6,990 nucleotides of DNA from Actinomycetota bacterium (GCA_018268735.1 JAFDWA010000078.1:1-6990), one strand, 5' to 3'. Positions 1-5,170 are shown, numbered from the stretch's first letter. Notes: a model not told the origin generated them from the letters alone. Numbers and translations are program-made.

Positions 1-114
1 CGCAAGGACCCGCTGAAGGTGCAGGCCTTCGTGCGCAACGCTCGCGCCGCGGCTCCGGTGCCGTACCACGCGGATGGCCACGGCCCGTTCGACTGGGCCG
101 ACGCCGGGCTCTGA
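1..114 (+). CDS. trpF: Phosphoribosylanthranilate isomerase, C-terminal end (partial)
   Basis: The window opens inside a reading frame that ends at TGA 112-114, giving 37 residues that begin [17 protein letters not shown]. This resembles the last helix of TrpF, where a G(K/R)KD motif is followed by a helix of the type xxKVxxFVxNAR (the Thermotoga enzyme ends in a comparable GKKD...FVKNAKGL, recalled from memory). TrpF isomerises N-(5-phosphoribosyl)anthranilate to CdRP in cytoplasmic tryptophan synthesis. The position directly before trpB-trpA supports the call. About 20 residues follow the usual end ([20 protein letters not shown]), so this copy has a C-terminal tail. The catalytic Cys and Asp lie outside the window. 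The identification rests on a short segment plus context. Confidence 0.7.
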   Translation, partial: RKDPLKVQAFVRNARAAAPVPYHADGHGPFDWADAGL

Positions 115-172
115 GCGACTGCGCCGGCTCCGACGACGCGGAACCCGTTTCGGCGCCCCGGCGGCGGCCCAC

Positions 173-178
173 TACCGT
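173..178 (+). promoter_or_regulatory. Candidate -10 box of a leaderless trpB promoter
   Basis: TACCGT fits the actinobacterial TANNNT -10 pattern and lies exactly 7 nt before GTG 186, so transcription would start at or next to the start codon. No purine-rich Shine-Dalgarno sequence precedes either possible trpB start, which agrees with a leaderless mRNA. No convincing -35 is visible; TTCGGC at 149-154 is weak. Confidence 0.45.
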
Positions 179-185
179 GCCGCCC

Positions 186-1382
186 GTGACGGAAGCCGTT
201 CCAGCCTTCGGCGACGGCCTGATGGGCGAACCGGACCGAACGGGGCGGTTCGGGCCCTACGGCGGACGCTTCGTGCCGGAGTCGCTCATGCCGGCTCTGC
301 AGGAGCTGGAGGCCGCGTTCCGTGACGCGTGGGCCGACGCGTCGTTCCATGCCGAGCTCGACGAGTTGCTGCACTCCTATGCCGGGCGACCGAGTCCGCT
401 CACCGAGTGCCACCGCCTGTCCGAGCACCTGGGGTGCAGGGTCCTGCTCAAGCGCGAGGACCTCAACCACACCGGGTCGCACAAGATCAACAACGTGCTC
501 GGCCAGGCGCTGCTCGCACGTCGGATGGGCAAGACGCGGCTGCTCGCCGAGACCGGTGCCGGTCAGCACGGCGTGGCCACCGCGACCGCTGCAGCGCTGT
601 TCGGCATGGACTGCCTCGTGTACATGGGCGAGGTCGACATGGCCCGTCAGGAGCTCAACGTGTTCCGCATGCGGCTGCTCGGGGCCGAGGTCGCACCGGC
701 CAGCTCGGGGAGCCGGACCTTGAAGGATGCGGTGAACGAGGCGATGCGCGACTGGGTGGCCACCGTCGAGACGTCGCACTACTGCCTGGGGTCCGTGATG
801 GGCCCGCACCCGTATCCGTGGATGGTGCGTGAGCTGCACCGGGTGATCGGCGACGAGGCTCGAGCGCAGTGCGATCAGCTGCTCGGTGGGCCGCCCGACG
901 TCGTCGTGGCGTGCGTGGGCGGCGGGTCGAACGCCGCAGGGATCTTCTCGGGGTTCGCCGACGTGCCCGGTGTCGAGCTCGTCGGAGTGGAACCGGTCGG
1001 TGGGGCGGCGATCGGCGGTGGCACGCCGGGCATCGTGCACGGGATGCACAGCTACCTGAAGCAGGACGAGTTCGGTCAGGTCGTGGAGGCGCAGTCGATC
1101 TCGGCGGGGCTCGACTACCCGGGGGTCGGCCCCGAGCACTCCCACCTCGCGGACATGGGCCGCGCCCGCTACGAGCCGGTCGCCGACGAGGAGGTCGTCG
1201 AGGCGTTCGTGCTGCTCAGCCGCACCGAGGGCATCATCCCTGCGCTCGAGTCCGCTCACGCGCTCGCCTGGGTGATGCGCGCCCGAGCGGAGCTGGCGGG
1301 ACGCTCGGTGCTGGTCAACCTGTCGGGTCGTGGCGACAAGGACGTCGCCCAGATGATGGACGTCCTGGCGGACCGGCTGTGA
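186..1382 (+). CDS. trpB: Tryptophan synthase beta subunit
   Basis: TrpB condenses indole with L-serine using PLP to make L-tryptophan, in the cytoplasmic alpha2-beta2 complex with TrpA. The frame gives 398 residues, the normal length. Visible signatures are [12 protein letters not shown] near the N-terminus, the PLP lysine in HTGSHKINN (K100), the catalytic glutamate in AETGAGQHG (E122, spaced 22 residues after the lysine as in the Salmonella enzyme), the phosphate-binding loop GGGSN (245-249), and LSGRGDKD near the end with the Ser (S380) that contacts the pyridine nitrogen. GTG 186 is chosen because it sits 7 nt after a TACCGT -10 box; GTG 177, three codons earlier, overlaps that box and has no ribosome binding site. 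The stop overlaps the trpA start. All key residues are intact, so this is a functional TrpB1-type enzyme. Confidence 0.97.
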   Translation: MTEAVPAFGDGLMGEPDRTGRFGPYGGRFVPESLMPALQELEAAFRDAWADASFHAELDELLHSYAGRPSPLTECHRLSEHLGCRVLLKREDLNHTGSHKINNVLGQALLARRMGKTRLLAETGAGQHGVATATAAALFGMDCLVYMGEVDMARQELNVFRMRLLGAEVAPASSGSRTLKDAVNEAMRDWVATVETSHYCLGSVMGPHPYPWMVRELHRVIGDEARAQCDQLLGGPPDVVVACVGGGSNAAGIFSGFADVPGVELVGVEPVGGAAIGGGTPGIVHGMHSYLKQDEFGQVVEAQSISAGLDYPGVGPEHSHLADMGRARYEPVADEEVVEAFVLLSRTEGIIPALESAHALAWVMRARAELAGRSVLVNLSGRGDKDVAQMMDVLADRL

Positions 1383-2221
1383 GCGACGTGGTGGTGCGAC
1401 CCGACGGCGAACCGGCGCTGCCGCTCGAGACAGCGCGACCGCTCGAGACAGCGCTGCGCTCGCAGCGAGCGAGGGGTGGCAAGTGCCTCGTCCCGTACCT
1501 GACCGGCGGCTTGTTCACCGGAGCTGACGGCGACTGGACCGACGTGCTGGGTTCGGTCGCCGCAGCCGGAGCCGACGCAGTCGAGGTCGGCATCCCCTTC
1601 TCCGATCCGGTCATGGACGGCCCGGTCATCCAGGAGGCCTCGGAGCTGGCGCTCGCCGACGGGGCCAACCCGCCCGGCGTGCTCGACGCGCTGGCTTCCT
1701 GCGATGCCGGGGTGCCGCTCGCGGTCATGACGTACGTGAACCTCGTGCACCGCTTCGGCTACGAGCGCTTCGCCGCTGAGCTCCGTCGAAGCGGCGTGGC
1801 GGCGGCGATCCTGCCCGATGTCCCGCTCGAGGAGTCCGGTCCGTGGTGCGACGCGGCCGACGCCGCGGGGGTGGAGACGGTGATGCTCGCCGCTCCGACG
1901 GCATCGGAGGAGCGACTGGGACGCATCGTCGTGCGCTCCCGGGGGTTCGTCTACGCCGTCGGCCTGATGGGTGTGACCGGCGAGCGGGACGCGCTCGCGT
2001 CGTCGGCGAAGGTGATCGCCGGTCGCCTCAAGGCGCTCACCGACCTTCCGGTGCTCGTCGGCGTCGGCATCTCCACCCCTGAGCAGGCCGTCGAGGTGTG
2101 CGAGGTCGCCGACGGCGTCGTGGTGGGCTCGGCCTTGGTCCGACGCGTGCTCGAGACCCGCTCGCAGGATGCTGCAGCGGAGCTCGTCGCCTCCTTCAGG
2201 GCGGCGATCGACCGGGGTTGA
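1379..2221 (+). CDS. trpA: Tryptophan synthase alpha subunit
   Basis: TrpA cleaves indole-3-glycerol phosphate to indole and glyceraldehyde 3-phosphate and passes indole to TrpB through the subunit tunnel. The 280 residues form a TIM barrel. The catalytic pair is present in [19 protein letters not shown]69 and D80, 11 residues apart like E49/D60 of the Salmonella enzyme. Also seen are the strand [23 protein letters not shown] and the phosphate-binding GVGIS and VVGSALV segments. The start is GTG 1379, overlapping the trpB stop as GTGA, which implies translational coupling. The frame stays open upstream into trpB, but that part is out-of-frame trpB sequence. The N-terminus is about 20 residues longer than the Salmonella protein and contains a duplicated hexapeptide ([12 protein letters not shown]). 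A shorter product from an internal start cannot be excluded. Confidence 0.96.
   Translation: MSDVVVRPDGEPALPLETARPLETALRSQRARGGKCLVPYLTGGLFTGADGDWTDVLGSVAAAGADAVEVGIPFSDPVMDGPVIQEASELALADGANPPGVLDALASCDAGVPLAVMTYVNLVHRFGYERFAAELRRSGVAAAILPDVPLEESGPWCDAADAAGVETVMLAAPTASEERLGRIVVRSRGFVYAVGLMGVTGERDALASSAKVIAGRLKALTDLPVLVGVGISTPEQAVEVCEVADGVVVGSALVRRVLETRSQDAAAELVASFRAAIDRG
1421..1456 (+). repeat. 18-bp tandem duplication in the trpA N-terminal extension
   Basis: Two adjacent 18-bp units share their first 15 bases (CCGCTCGAGACAGCG at 1421-1435 and 1439-1453) and differ only in the last three. They encode PLETAR and PLETAL, in frame, just before the first conserved segment of TrpA. This looks like a recent in-frame tandem duplication in a part of the protein that is poorly conserved. 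Confidence 0.85.
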
Positions 2222-2254
2222 GCGCCCGGATCGCCGTTCGCAGCGTGGTCGTCA

Positions 2255-2275
2255 ATTCGCGCGGAGCGCGCGAAT
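2255..2275 (+). terminator. Hairpin after trpA
   Basis: ATTCGCGCG and CGCGCGAAT form a perfect 9-bp stem around a GAG loop, 33 nt after the trpA stop. No T-run follows (CCTTGG), as is common in high-GC actinobacteria. It is the likely end of the trp transcript. An operator role is possible but less likely at this position. Confidence 0.55.
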
Positions 2276-2298
2276 CCTTGGAATTGCAAGGGAAACGC

Positions 2299-2331
2299 TC
2301 GCCAAGGGCCGCCGATCGTGGTAGTTACACA
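2299..2331 (+). promoter_or_regulatory. Probable hup promoter region
   Basis: This lies at the left edge of the only clearly AT-rich patch of the window (about 2320-2342). TCGCCA at 2299-2304 matches the -35 consensus in four of six positions and is 17 nt before TAGTTA at 2322-2327, a poor -10; TACACA at 2326-2331 is an alternative. Transcription from here would start near 2334 and give a leader of roughly 55 nt. The exact boxes are uncertain. Confidence 0.35.
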
Positions 2332-2350
2332 GTTGAAATTTGCTGACGTC

Positions 2351-2386
2351 GTCGACCGTTCCTCCGGGGGGTCGACCAGGAGGAAC
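2351..2386 (+). promoter_or_regulatory. hup leader with two competing hairpins, one hiding the ribosome binding site
   Basis: GTTCCTCC at 2358-2365 is perfectly complementary to GGAGGAAC at 2379-2386, which contains the Shine-Dalgarno sequence of hup, with a 13-nt loop between. A second stem is formed by GTCGACC (2351-2357) and GGTCGAC (2370-2376). The two helices interleave with connecting loops of 0, 4 and 2 nt, too short for a comfortable pseudoknot, so they should exclude each other: one leaves the ribosome binding site free, the other closes it. The same DNA has two GTCGAC palindromes 20 bp apart, which could instead be a protein operator. The complementarity is seen directly; the switch function is inferred. 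Confidence 0.4.
2378..2383 (+). promoter_or_regulatory. Strong Shine-Dalgarno sequence of hup
   Basis: AGGAGG ends 5 nt before ATG 2389 and fixes the start of the HU gene. It is one of the few strong ribosome binding sites in the window; trpB, bcp and the small membrane gene have none. Confidence 0.85.
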
Positions 2387-2388
2387 CC

Positions 2389-2673
2389 ATGAACAAGACC
2401 GAGCTGGTGGAGACGATCGCCCAGCGCACCGACATCGCGAAGAAGGACGTGCAGGCTGTCCTCGACACGTTCGAGGACATCGCCGGCGAGATCGTCGCCA
2501 AGGGCAAGGATGCACTGACCATTCCGGGCTTCTTGAAGTTCGAGCAGACCCACCGGGCCGCACGGACCGGCCGCAACCCCCAGACGGGCGAGGCCATCAA
2601 GGTCCCGGCGTCCAACGCAGCGAAGGTCTCGGCCGGCGCCAAGCTGAAGAACCGGGCCAAGACCGGCAAGTGA
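2389..2673 (+). CDS. hup: HU-family nucleoid DNA-binding protein
   Basis: HU is a small dimeric histone-like protein that bends and compacts chromosomal DNA without strong sequence preference. The 94 residues cover one complete HU/IHF domain: the N-terminal helices starting MNKTELVETIAQRTDI, the strand region LTIPGFLKFE, and the DNA-binding arm TGRNPQTGEAIKVPAS, in which P64 of the RNP motif is the residue that intercalates between base pairs. The end is the usual basic tail. It lacks the long Lys/Ala/Pro-rich C-terminal extension of mycobacterial HupB and corresponds to the short form. The ATG is set by AGGAGG 5 nt upstream. It is monocistronic: a hairpin separates it from trpA and two hairpins follow. 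Expression may be controlled at translation by the leader. Confidence 0.96.
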   Translation: MNKTELVETIAQRTDIAKKDVQAVLDTFEDIAGEIVAKGKDALTIPGFLKFEQTHRAARTGRNPQTGEAIKVPASNAAKVSAGAKLKNRAKTGK

Positions 2674-2676
2674 TGC

Positions 2677-2693
2677 TGCGGGCGCTGCCCGCA
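2677..2693 (+). terminator. First hairpin after hup
   Basis: TGCGGGC and GCCCGCA pair over 7 bp around a GCT loop, only 3 nt after the hup stop codon. It is followed by a second, stronger hairpin, so the pair resembles tandem terminators. No T-run follows. Confidence 0.5.
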
Positions 2694-2703
2694 ACCGGTG
2701 TGC

Positions 2704-2731
2704 GCGACGCCGTCCTTCGGGACGGCGTCGC
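2704..2731 (+). terminator. 12-bp hairpin with TTCG tetraloop after hup
   Basis: A perfect 12-bp GC-rich stem (2704-2715 with 2720-2731) is closed by C(TTCG)G, the especially stable tetraloop known from rRNA and terminators. There is no T-run. Its right arm covers where the -35 of the bcp promoter should lie, so hup termination and bcp initiation share this DNA. Confidence 0.7.
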
Positions 2732-2744
2732 CGCGTCCTGGGCG

Positions 2745-2750
2745 TAGAGT
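2745..2750 (+). promoter_or_regulatory. -10 box of a leaderless bcp promoter
   Basis: TAGAGT fits TANNNT and lies 8 nt before the bcp ATG at 2759. There is no Shine-Dalgarno sequence in this gap (CCCCAGAC), so the mRNA probably starts at the ATG. The same hexamer precedes the tRNA gene. Confidence 0.55.
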
Positions 2751-2758
2751 CCCCAGAC

Positions 2759-3220
2759 ATGGCTCGACTCGAAGTTGGAGACAAGGCGCCGGCGGTGTCG
2801 CTCGAGGACCAGCACGGCGACATCGTGAAGCTGTCGTCGTACAAGGGGCGGCGGGTGCTCGTGTTCTTCTATCCGAAGGCGAACACCCCCGGCTGCACGA
2901 CGCAGGCGTGCGGGCTGCGCGACGTGGTGGACCAGGTCGGCGACACCGCGATCATCGGCATCAGCCCCGACGCCCCCGACAAGCAGCTGAGCTTCGACAC
3001 CAAGCACTCGCTCGGCTACCCGCTGCTCGCCGACGTCGACCACGCGGTTGCGGAGGCCTACGGCGTGTGGGGCGAGAAGAAGCTGTACGGAAGGGCCTTC
3101 ATGGGCATCATCCGCTCGGCGTTCCTGATCGACCCGAAGGGGAAGGTCGAACAGGCCTGGTACAAGATCAGCCCGAAGGACACCCCGGTCAAGCTCCTCA
3201 AGGCCATCGCCGCCGACTGA
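2759..3220 (+). CDS. bcp: Thioredoxin-dependent thiol peroxidase (BCP/PrxQ peroxiredoxin)
   Basis: This cytoplasmic peroxiredoxin reduces hydrogen peroxide and organic hydroperoxides and is recycled by thioredoxin. The 153 residues span the complete AhpC/TSA-type thioredoxin fold. The active site FYPKANTPGCTTQAC contains the peroxidatic Cys (C46) with its Pro and Thr partners and the resolving Cys five residues later (C51), the arrangement of the 2-Cys BCP/PrxQ group. The conserved Arg of the active site is in GIIRSAFLID (R119), and the order VLVFFYP, IIGISPD, YPLLADVD is standard. The ATG at 2759 is chosen because it gives the normal N-terminus (MARLEVGDKAPAVSL) and lies 8 nt after a TAGAGT box, suggesting a leaderless transcript independent of hup. 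Confidence 0.95.
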   Translation: MARLEVGDKAPAVSLEDQHGDIVKLSSYKGRRVLVFFYPKANTPGCTTQACGLRDVVDQVGDTAIIGISPDAPDKQLSFDTKHSLGYPLLADVDHAVAEAYGVWGEKKLYGRAFMGIIRSAFLIDPKGKVEQAWYKISPKDTPVKLLKAIAAD

Positions 3221-3239
3221 CAGCGAGGCCGTCCGACCA

Positions 3240-3271
3240 CCGGCCGGCCGGCTGGCTGATCGACCGGCTGG
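3240..3271 (+). terminator. Probable bcp terminator
   Basis: CCGGCCGG (3240-3247) pairs with CCGGCTGG (3264-3271) over 8 bp with one G-U pair and a 16-nt loop, and is followed by the T-rich stretch GGTTGTTGT, the closest thing to a classical U-tract in the window. It lies 19 nt after the bcp stop. Confidence 0.5.
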
Positions 3272-3282
3272 GGTTGTTGTAG

Positions 3283-3305
3283 CGGTCGGGTCGTGTGGGC
3301 GACCG
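3283..3305 (-). terminator. Possible terminator of the small membrane-protein gene
   Basis: CGGTCG (3283-3288) and CGACCG (3300-3305) form a 6-bp stem with an 11-nt loop, 27 nt beyond the stop of the minus-strand gene at 3333. It sits between two convergent genes and could serve either strand. The stem is short, so the call is tentative. Confidence 0.3.
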
Positions 3306-3332
3306 TGGGCTACAAGTTCGGTGGCGGCTGGG

Positions 3333-3515
3333 TCAGCCGCGTTCTGCGTCGAGCTCGCGGAGACGCTGCTCGAAGTCCTTGTCGGCCGAGCTCAGTGCGA
3401 TCTTCCGACCTGCCACGACCGCGCCGATGGCGATCGCGATCAGCACCATCCATCGCAACCAGTGTGAGCCGCCGCTGGTCTCGTCGCTGCCGCCGGAATC
3501 CGTCGAGTTGCTCAT
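3333..3515 (-). CDS. Small single-pass membrane protein, function unknown
   Basis: The frame encodes 60 residues. I do not recognise a named family. A Ser/Gly/Asp-rich N-terminus (1-17) is followed by one hydrophobic segment WLRWMVLIAIAIGAVVAG (about 19-36) and a charged, probably helical tail DKDFEQRLRELDAERG (45-60). The positive residues after the segment (RK) favour a cytoplasmic tail, but topology is uncertain. ATG 3515 is preferred over GTG 3524 because a TAGCGT -10 box at 3528-3523 ends 7 nt before the ATG, and the GTG overlaps that box. This promoter geometry, and a coherent membrane-plus-helix layout with no gene on the opposite strand, argue it is real. It is transcribed divergently from tRNA-Leu. 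Confidence 0.72.
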   Translation of the reverse strand: MSNSTDSGGSDETSGGSHWLRWMVLIAIAIGAVVAGRKIALSSADKDFEQRLRELDAERG

Positions 3516-3522
3516 GGCGAAC

Positions 3523-3528
3523 ACGCTA
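3523..3528 (-). promoter_or_regulatory. -10 box of the small membrane-protein gene (leaderless)
   Basis: On the minus strand TAGCGT is followed by 7 nt (GTTCGCC) and the ATG. No ribosome binding site is present. It lies back to back with the tRNA promoter, 11 bp from that -10 box. Confidence 0.55.
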
Positions 3529-3539
3529 CGGCATCCCGC

Positions 3540-3545
3540 TAGAGT
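3540..3545 (+). promoter_or_regulatory. -10 box of the tRNA-Leu promoter
   Basis: TAGAGT ends 10 nt before the mature 5' end of the tRNA, so a short 5' leader would be removed by RNase P. The -35 region falls inside the -10 and start region of the divergent small gene. Confidence 0.55.
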
Positions 3546-3555
3546 GCCGACGCCT

Positions 3556-3638
3556 GCCCGGGTGGCGGAATGGCAGACGCGGCGGACTCAAAATCCGCTG
3601 TCCGAAAGGGCGTGTGGGTTCGAGTCCCACCCCGGGCA
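3556..3638 (+). tRNA. tRNA-Leu (anticodon CAA)
   Basis: The complete class II cloverleaf is visible. Acceptor stem GCCCGGG pairs with CCCGGGC (3631-3637), with discriminator A at 3638. D stem is GCG/CGC; the anticodon stem GCGGA/TCCGC holds loop CTCAAAA with anticodon CAA at 3589-3591, reading UUG. The long variable arm (3599-3613) forms a 5-bp stem around GAAA, as expected for leucine. The T arm is GTGGG-TTCGAGT-CCCAC. The following bases are CCC, so the 3' CCA is not encoded and must be added by the nucleotidyltransferase. UUG should be a rare leucine codon in such a GC-rich genome. Confidence 0.97.
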
Positions 3639-3672
3639 CCCACTGCGAGGCGACGGACCGCTGCGGCAGCAG

Positions 3673-3702
3673 GGGACCCGACGGCGGAGCCGTCCCGGTC
3701 CC
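3673..3702 (+). terminator. Two-tier hairpin after tRNA-Leu
   Basis: An outer 6-bp stem (GGGACC 3673-3678 with GGTCCC 3697-3702) and an inner 6-bp stem (GACGGC 3680-3685 with GCCGTC 3689-3694, loop GGA) stack across a small internal loop. It begins 35 nt after the tRNA and is the likely end of its transcript. Apart from this and a weak CAGGAT -10 candidate at 3792-3797 for pcm, I see nothing in 3639-3815. Confidence 0.6.
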
Positions 3703-3815
3703 ACCGGATCGCCGCCCTCGACCACATCGCCGATGGTGACGGGGGGCGCCCGGATGGATCCACGCTCGATGGTCCCAGGTGCTGAGAGGCCCAGGATCGT
3801 GCCGATCGGCTGGTG

Positions 3816-4478
3816 ATGCGCACCGGAGCCGCTGCTGCTCGCCGTCGGATGGCGCGCCGGGACATCGCCGGTCGCGGCATCCGTGACGAGGCTGTGCTGC
3901 GCGCGATGCGCACGGTGCCGCGTGAGCGGTTCGTACCCGACGAGATGGTCGAGTTGGCCTACGAGGACCACCCGTTGCCGATCGCCGAGGGCCAGACGAT
4001 CTCCCAGCCGTACATCGTCGCGCTCATGGCCTCCGCCGCCGAGCTCGGACCCGGCGACCGGGTGCTCGAGGTCGGGACCGGTTCGGGGTACGGCGCGGCG
4101 ATCCTCGGCTGCGTGGCAGGGGAGGTGTGGACGATCGAGCGCCACGAGCAGCTTGCACTGGGTGCCCGCAACGTCCTCGGGGACCTCGGCTTGGACCGGG
4201 TGCACGTCGTCGTGGGCGACGGGACGCTCGGGCACGCAGAGGCGGCACCGTTCGACGCGATCGTCGTGACCGCTGGCGCGCCGACGGTGCCTGCCGCGCT
4301 CCTCGGACAGCTCGCCGACGGTGGGCGACTGGTGATCCCCGTCGGTCAGGCACCCTGGGGTCAGGAGCTGCTGAGGATCCGACGACGTGGTGACCGCCTG
4401 GTGGAGGATCGTCTCGGCGGTGTGCGCTTCGTCCCGCTGATCGGAGCCCAGGGCTCCGACGTCGACGACGAGTCCTGA
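3816..4478 (+). CDS. pcm: Protein-L-isoaspartate O-methyltransferase
   Basis: This SAM-dependent enzyme methylates isoaspartyl residues that form when Asn and Asp age, starting their repair to Asp; it acts in the cytoplasm. The 220 residues show the family signatures: GQTIS (59-63) followed by QP, where the conserved Ser helps methyl transfer; the SAM-binding glycine loop VLEVGTGSGYGAA (83-95); acidic residue E108 in WTIERH that should hold the SAM ribose; GDG (134-136); and the C-terminal strand VRFVPLIG. The N-terminal helix RDEAVLRAMRTVPRERFVP is typical of PIMT. Either ATG 3816 or the adjacent GTG 3813 may be used; a frame stop at 3783-3785 rules out anything longer. No good ribosome binding site is visible. 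It stands alone downstream of the tRNA. Confidence 0.93.
   Translation: MRTGAAAARRRMARRDIAGRGIRDEAVLRAMRTVPRERFVPDEMVELAYEDHPLPIAEGQTISQPYIVALMASAAELGPGDRVLEVGTGSGYGAAILGCVAGEVWTIERHEQLALGARNVLGDLGLDRVHVVVGDGTLGHAEAAPFDAIVVTAGAPTVPAALLGQLADGGRLVIPVGQAPWGQELLRIRRRGDRLVEDRLGGVRFVPLIGAQGSDVDDES
4441..4459 (+). terminator. Near-perfect palindrome in the last codons of pcm
   Basis: TCGGAGCCC and GGGCTCCGA are 9-bp inverted repeats around a single A, within codons 209-215 of pcm and 17 nt before its stop. As RNA it would give an 8-bp stem with a 3-nt loop, a possible terminator overlapping the coding end. As DNA it is a symmetric site 41 bp before the -10 of the next gene, so an operator is the alternative. 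Confidence 0.35.
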
Positions 4479-4500
4479 GCCCGACCGCGCTCGGCTGGGC

Positions 4501-4506
4501 TACGTT
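4501..4506 (+). promoter_or_regulatory. Candidate -10 box for the heme-barrel gene
   Basis: TACGTT fits TANNNT and lies 39 nt before the start codon, so this mRNA would have a leader of about 33 nt carrying a normal ribosome binding site, GAGGAG at 4533-4538, 7 nt before ATG 4546. Confidence 0.4.
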
Positions 4507-4545
4507 CCGGAACGACATCGCGACCGACCGACGAGGAGCGTGGAC

Positions 4546-5100
4546 ATGGCTGACGAATGGGGACCCCTTGCAGCGCTGGCAGGCGAGTGGGAGGGCCAGG
4601 GTGGCCTCGACACGGCGTTCTCGCACTCGAGGGGCGAGGTCCTCGACACGCCCTACCTCGAGAAGGCGTCGTTCAAGCCGTTCGGACCCGTCGACAACGG
4701 CCGGCAGTCGTTGTACGGCCTCGACTACCGCACCGCGATGTGGCGTGACGACGAGGAGCTCCCGTTCCACACCGAGGTCGGCTACTGGCTCTGGGACGCT
4801 GCGACAGGGGAGGTCATGAGGGCGTTCGTCGTCCCACGCGGCATCACCGTGCTCGCCGGCGGGACCGCCGCTGCGGATGCATCCCAGTTCACGTTGTCGG
4901 CGACGCCGGGGCATGCCACGTACTCGATCGGGGAGAACCGCTACCTCGCTGATCACGCATCCACGACGTCCTACGAGGTGCGCATCACGATCGACGGCGC
5001 GGACGCCTGGTCCTACCACGAGACCACCATGCTGCGGATGGACGAGCTCGCCGAACCGCTCGCCCACACCGACCACAACACGTTGCACCGCGTCGGCTGA
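4546..5100 (+). CDS. Nitrobindin/FABP-like heme-binding beta-barrel protein
   Basis: The frame gives 184 residues matching the pattern of the FABP-like heme-binding beta-barrel family (THAP4/nitrobindin type): GPLAALAGEWEGQGG at the N-terminus (the LxGxWxGxG signature), YLEKASFKPFG, the HTEVGYWLWDAATGEVMRAF block, PRGITVLAGG, and a C-terminal strand with YHETTMLRMDELAEPLAHTDHNTLHRV. Nitrobindins bind ferric heme through a C-terminal His and react with NO or peroxynitrite; the C-terminal HTDHNTLH is the obvious ligand region, but which His binds iron cannot be settled from sequence. This variant resembles the bacterial subgroup ending HTDxNTLxR rather than classical nitrobindin, and heme binding is less certain there. 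ATG 4546 is chosen over GTG 4540 because GAGGAG lies 7 nt upstream. No signal peptide, so cytoplasmic. Confidence 0.85.
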   Translation: MADEWGPLAALAGEWEGQGGLDTAFSHSRGEVLDTPYLEKASFKPFGPVDNGRQSLYGLDYRTAMWRDDEELPFHTEVGYWLWDAATGEVMRAFVVPRGITVLAGGTAAADASQFTLSATPGHATYSIGENRYLADHASTTSYEVRITIDGADAWSYHETTMLRMDELAEPLAHTDHNTLHRVG

Positions 5101-5105
5101 ACCCG

Positions 5106-5123
5106 CCCGGCCGGCCCGCCGGG
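5106..5123 (+). terminator. Possible hairpin after the heme-barrel gene
   Basis: CCCGGC (5106-5111) and GCCGGG (5118-5123) form a 6-bp all-GC stem with a 6-nt loop, 5 nt after the stop codon. No T-run. Its placement matches the hairpins after the other genes, but such GC repeats also arise by chance here. Confidence 0.4.
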
Positions 5124-5170
5124 GCGACGGCGCGGCCGGTGAGGGAGAGGAGATCATCGGTGCGGTGCGT

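Noticed and set aside
869..1378. Upstream extension of the trpA frame into trpB (450-residue fusion)
   Set aside because: The added 170 residues are out-of-frame trpB sequence, Arg/Gly-rich, without homology signals. The GTGA overlap gives a normal TrpA start.
2351..2386. True H-type pseudoknot in the hup leader
   Set aside because: The two stems interleave correctly but the crossing loops are 0 and 2 nt for 8-bp and 7-bp stems, too short unless the helices fray. Mutually exclusive hairpins are the better reading.
1951..2844. 297-residue minus-strand open frame crossing trpA, hup and bcp
   Set aside because: It crosses three genes and two hairpins on the opposite strand, and its sequence is Arg-rich with no recognisable motif. 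The plus-strand products are certain.
3556..3812. Integration site or genomic island at the tRNA-Leu 3' end
   Set aside because: There is no repeat of the tRNA 3' end downstream, no integrase, and the next gene is the housekeeping pcm.
3588..4235. 215-residue minus-strand frame ending in GGTRTHTPFRTADFESA-like sequence (also the 124-residue frame at 3539-3913)
   Set aside because: Its C-terminal part is the reverse complement of the tRNA-Leu gene, a well-known source of false proteins in databases. The rest is antisense to pcm.
4024..5157. 377-residue minus-strand open frame
   Set aside because: It is the antisense of pcm and the heme-barrel gene, with Arg/Pro-rich low-complexity composition and no domain. 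Long antisense frames are expected at this GC content.
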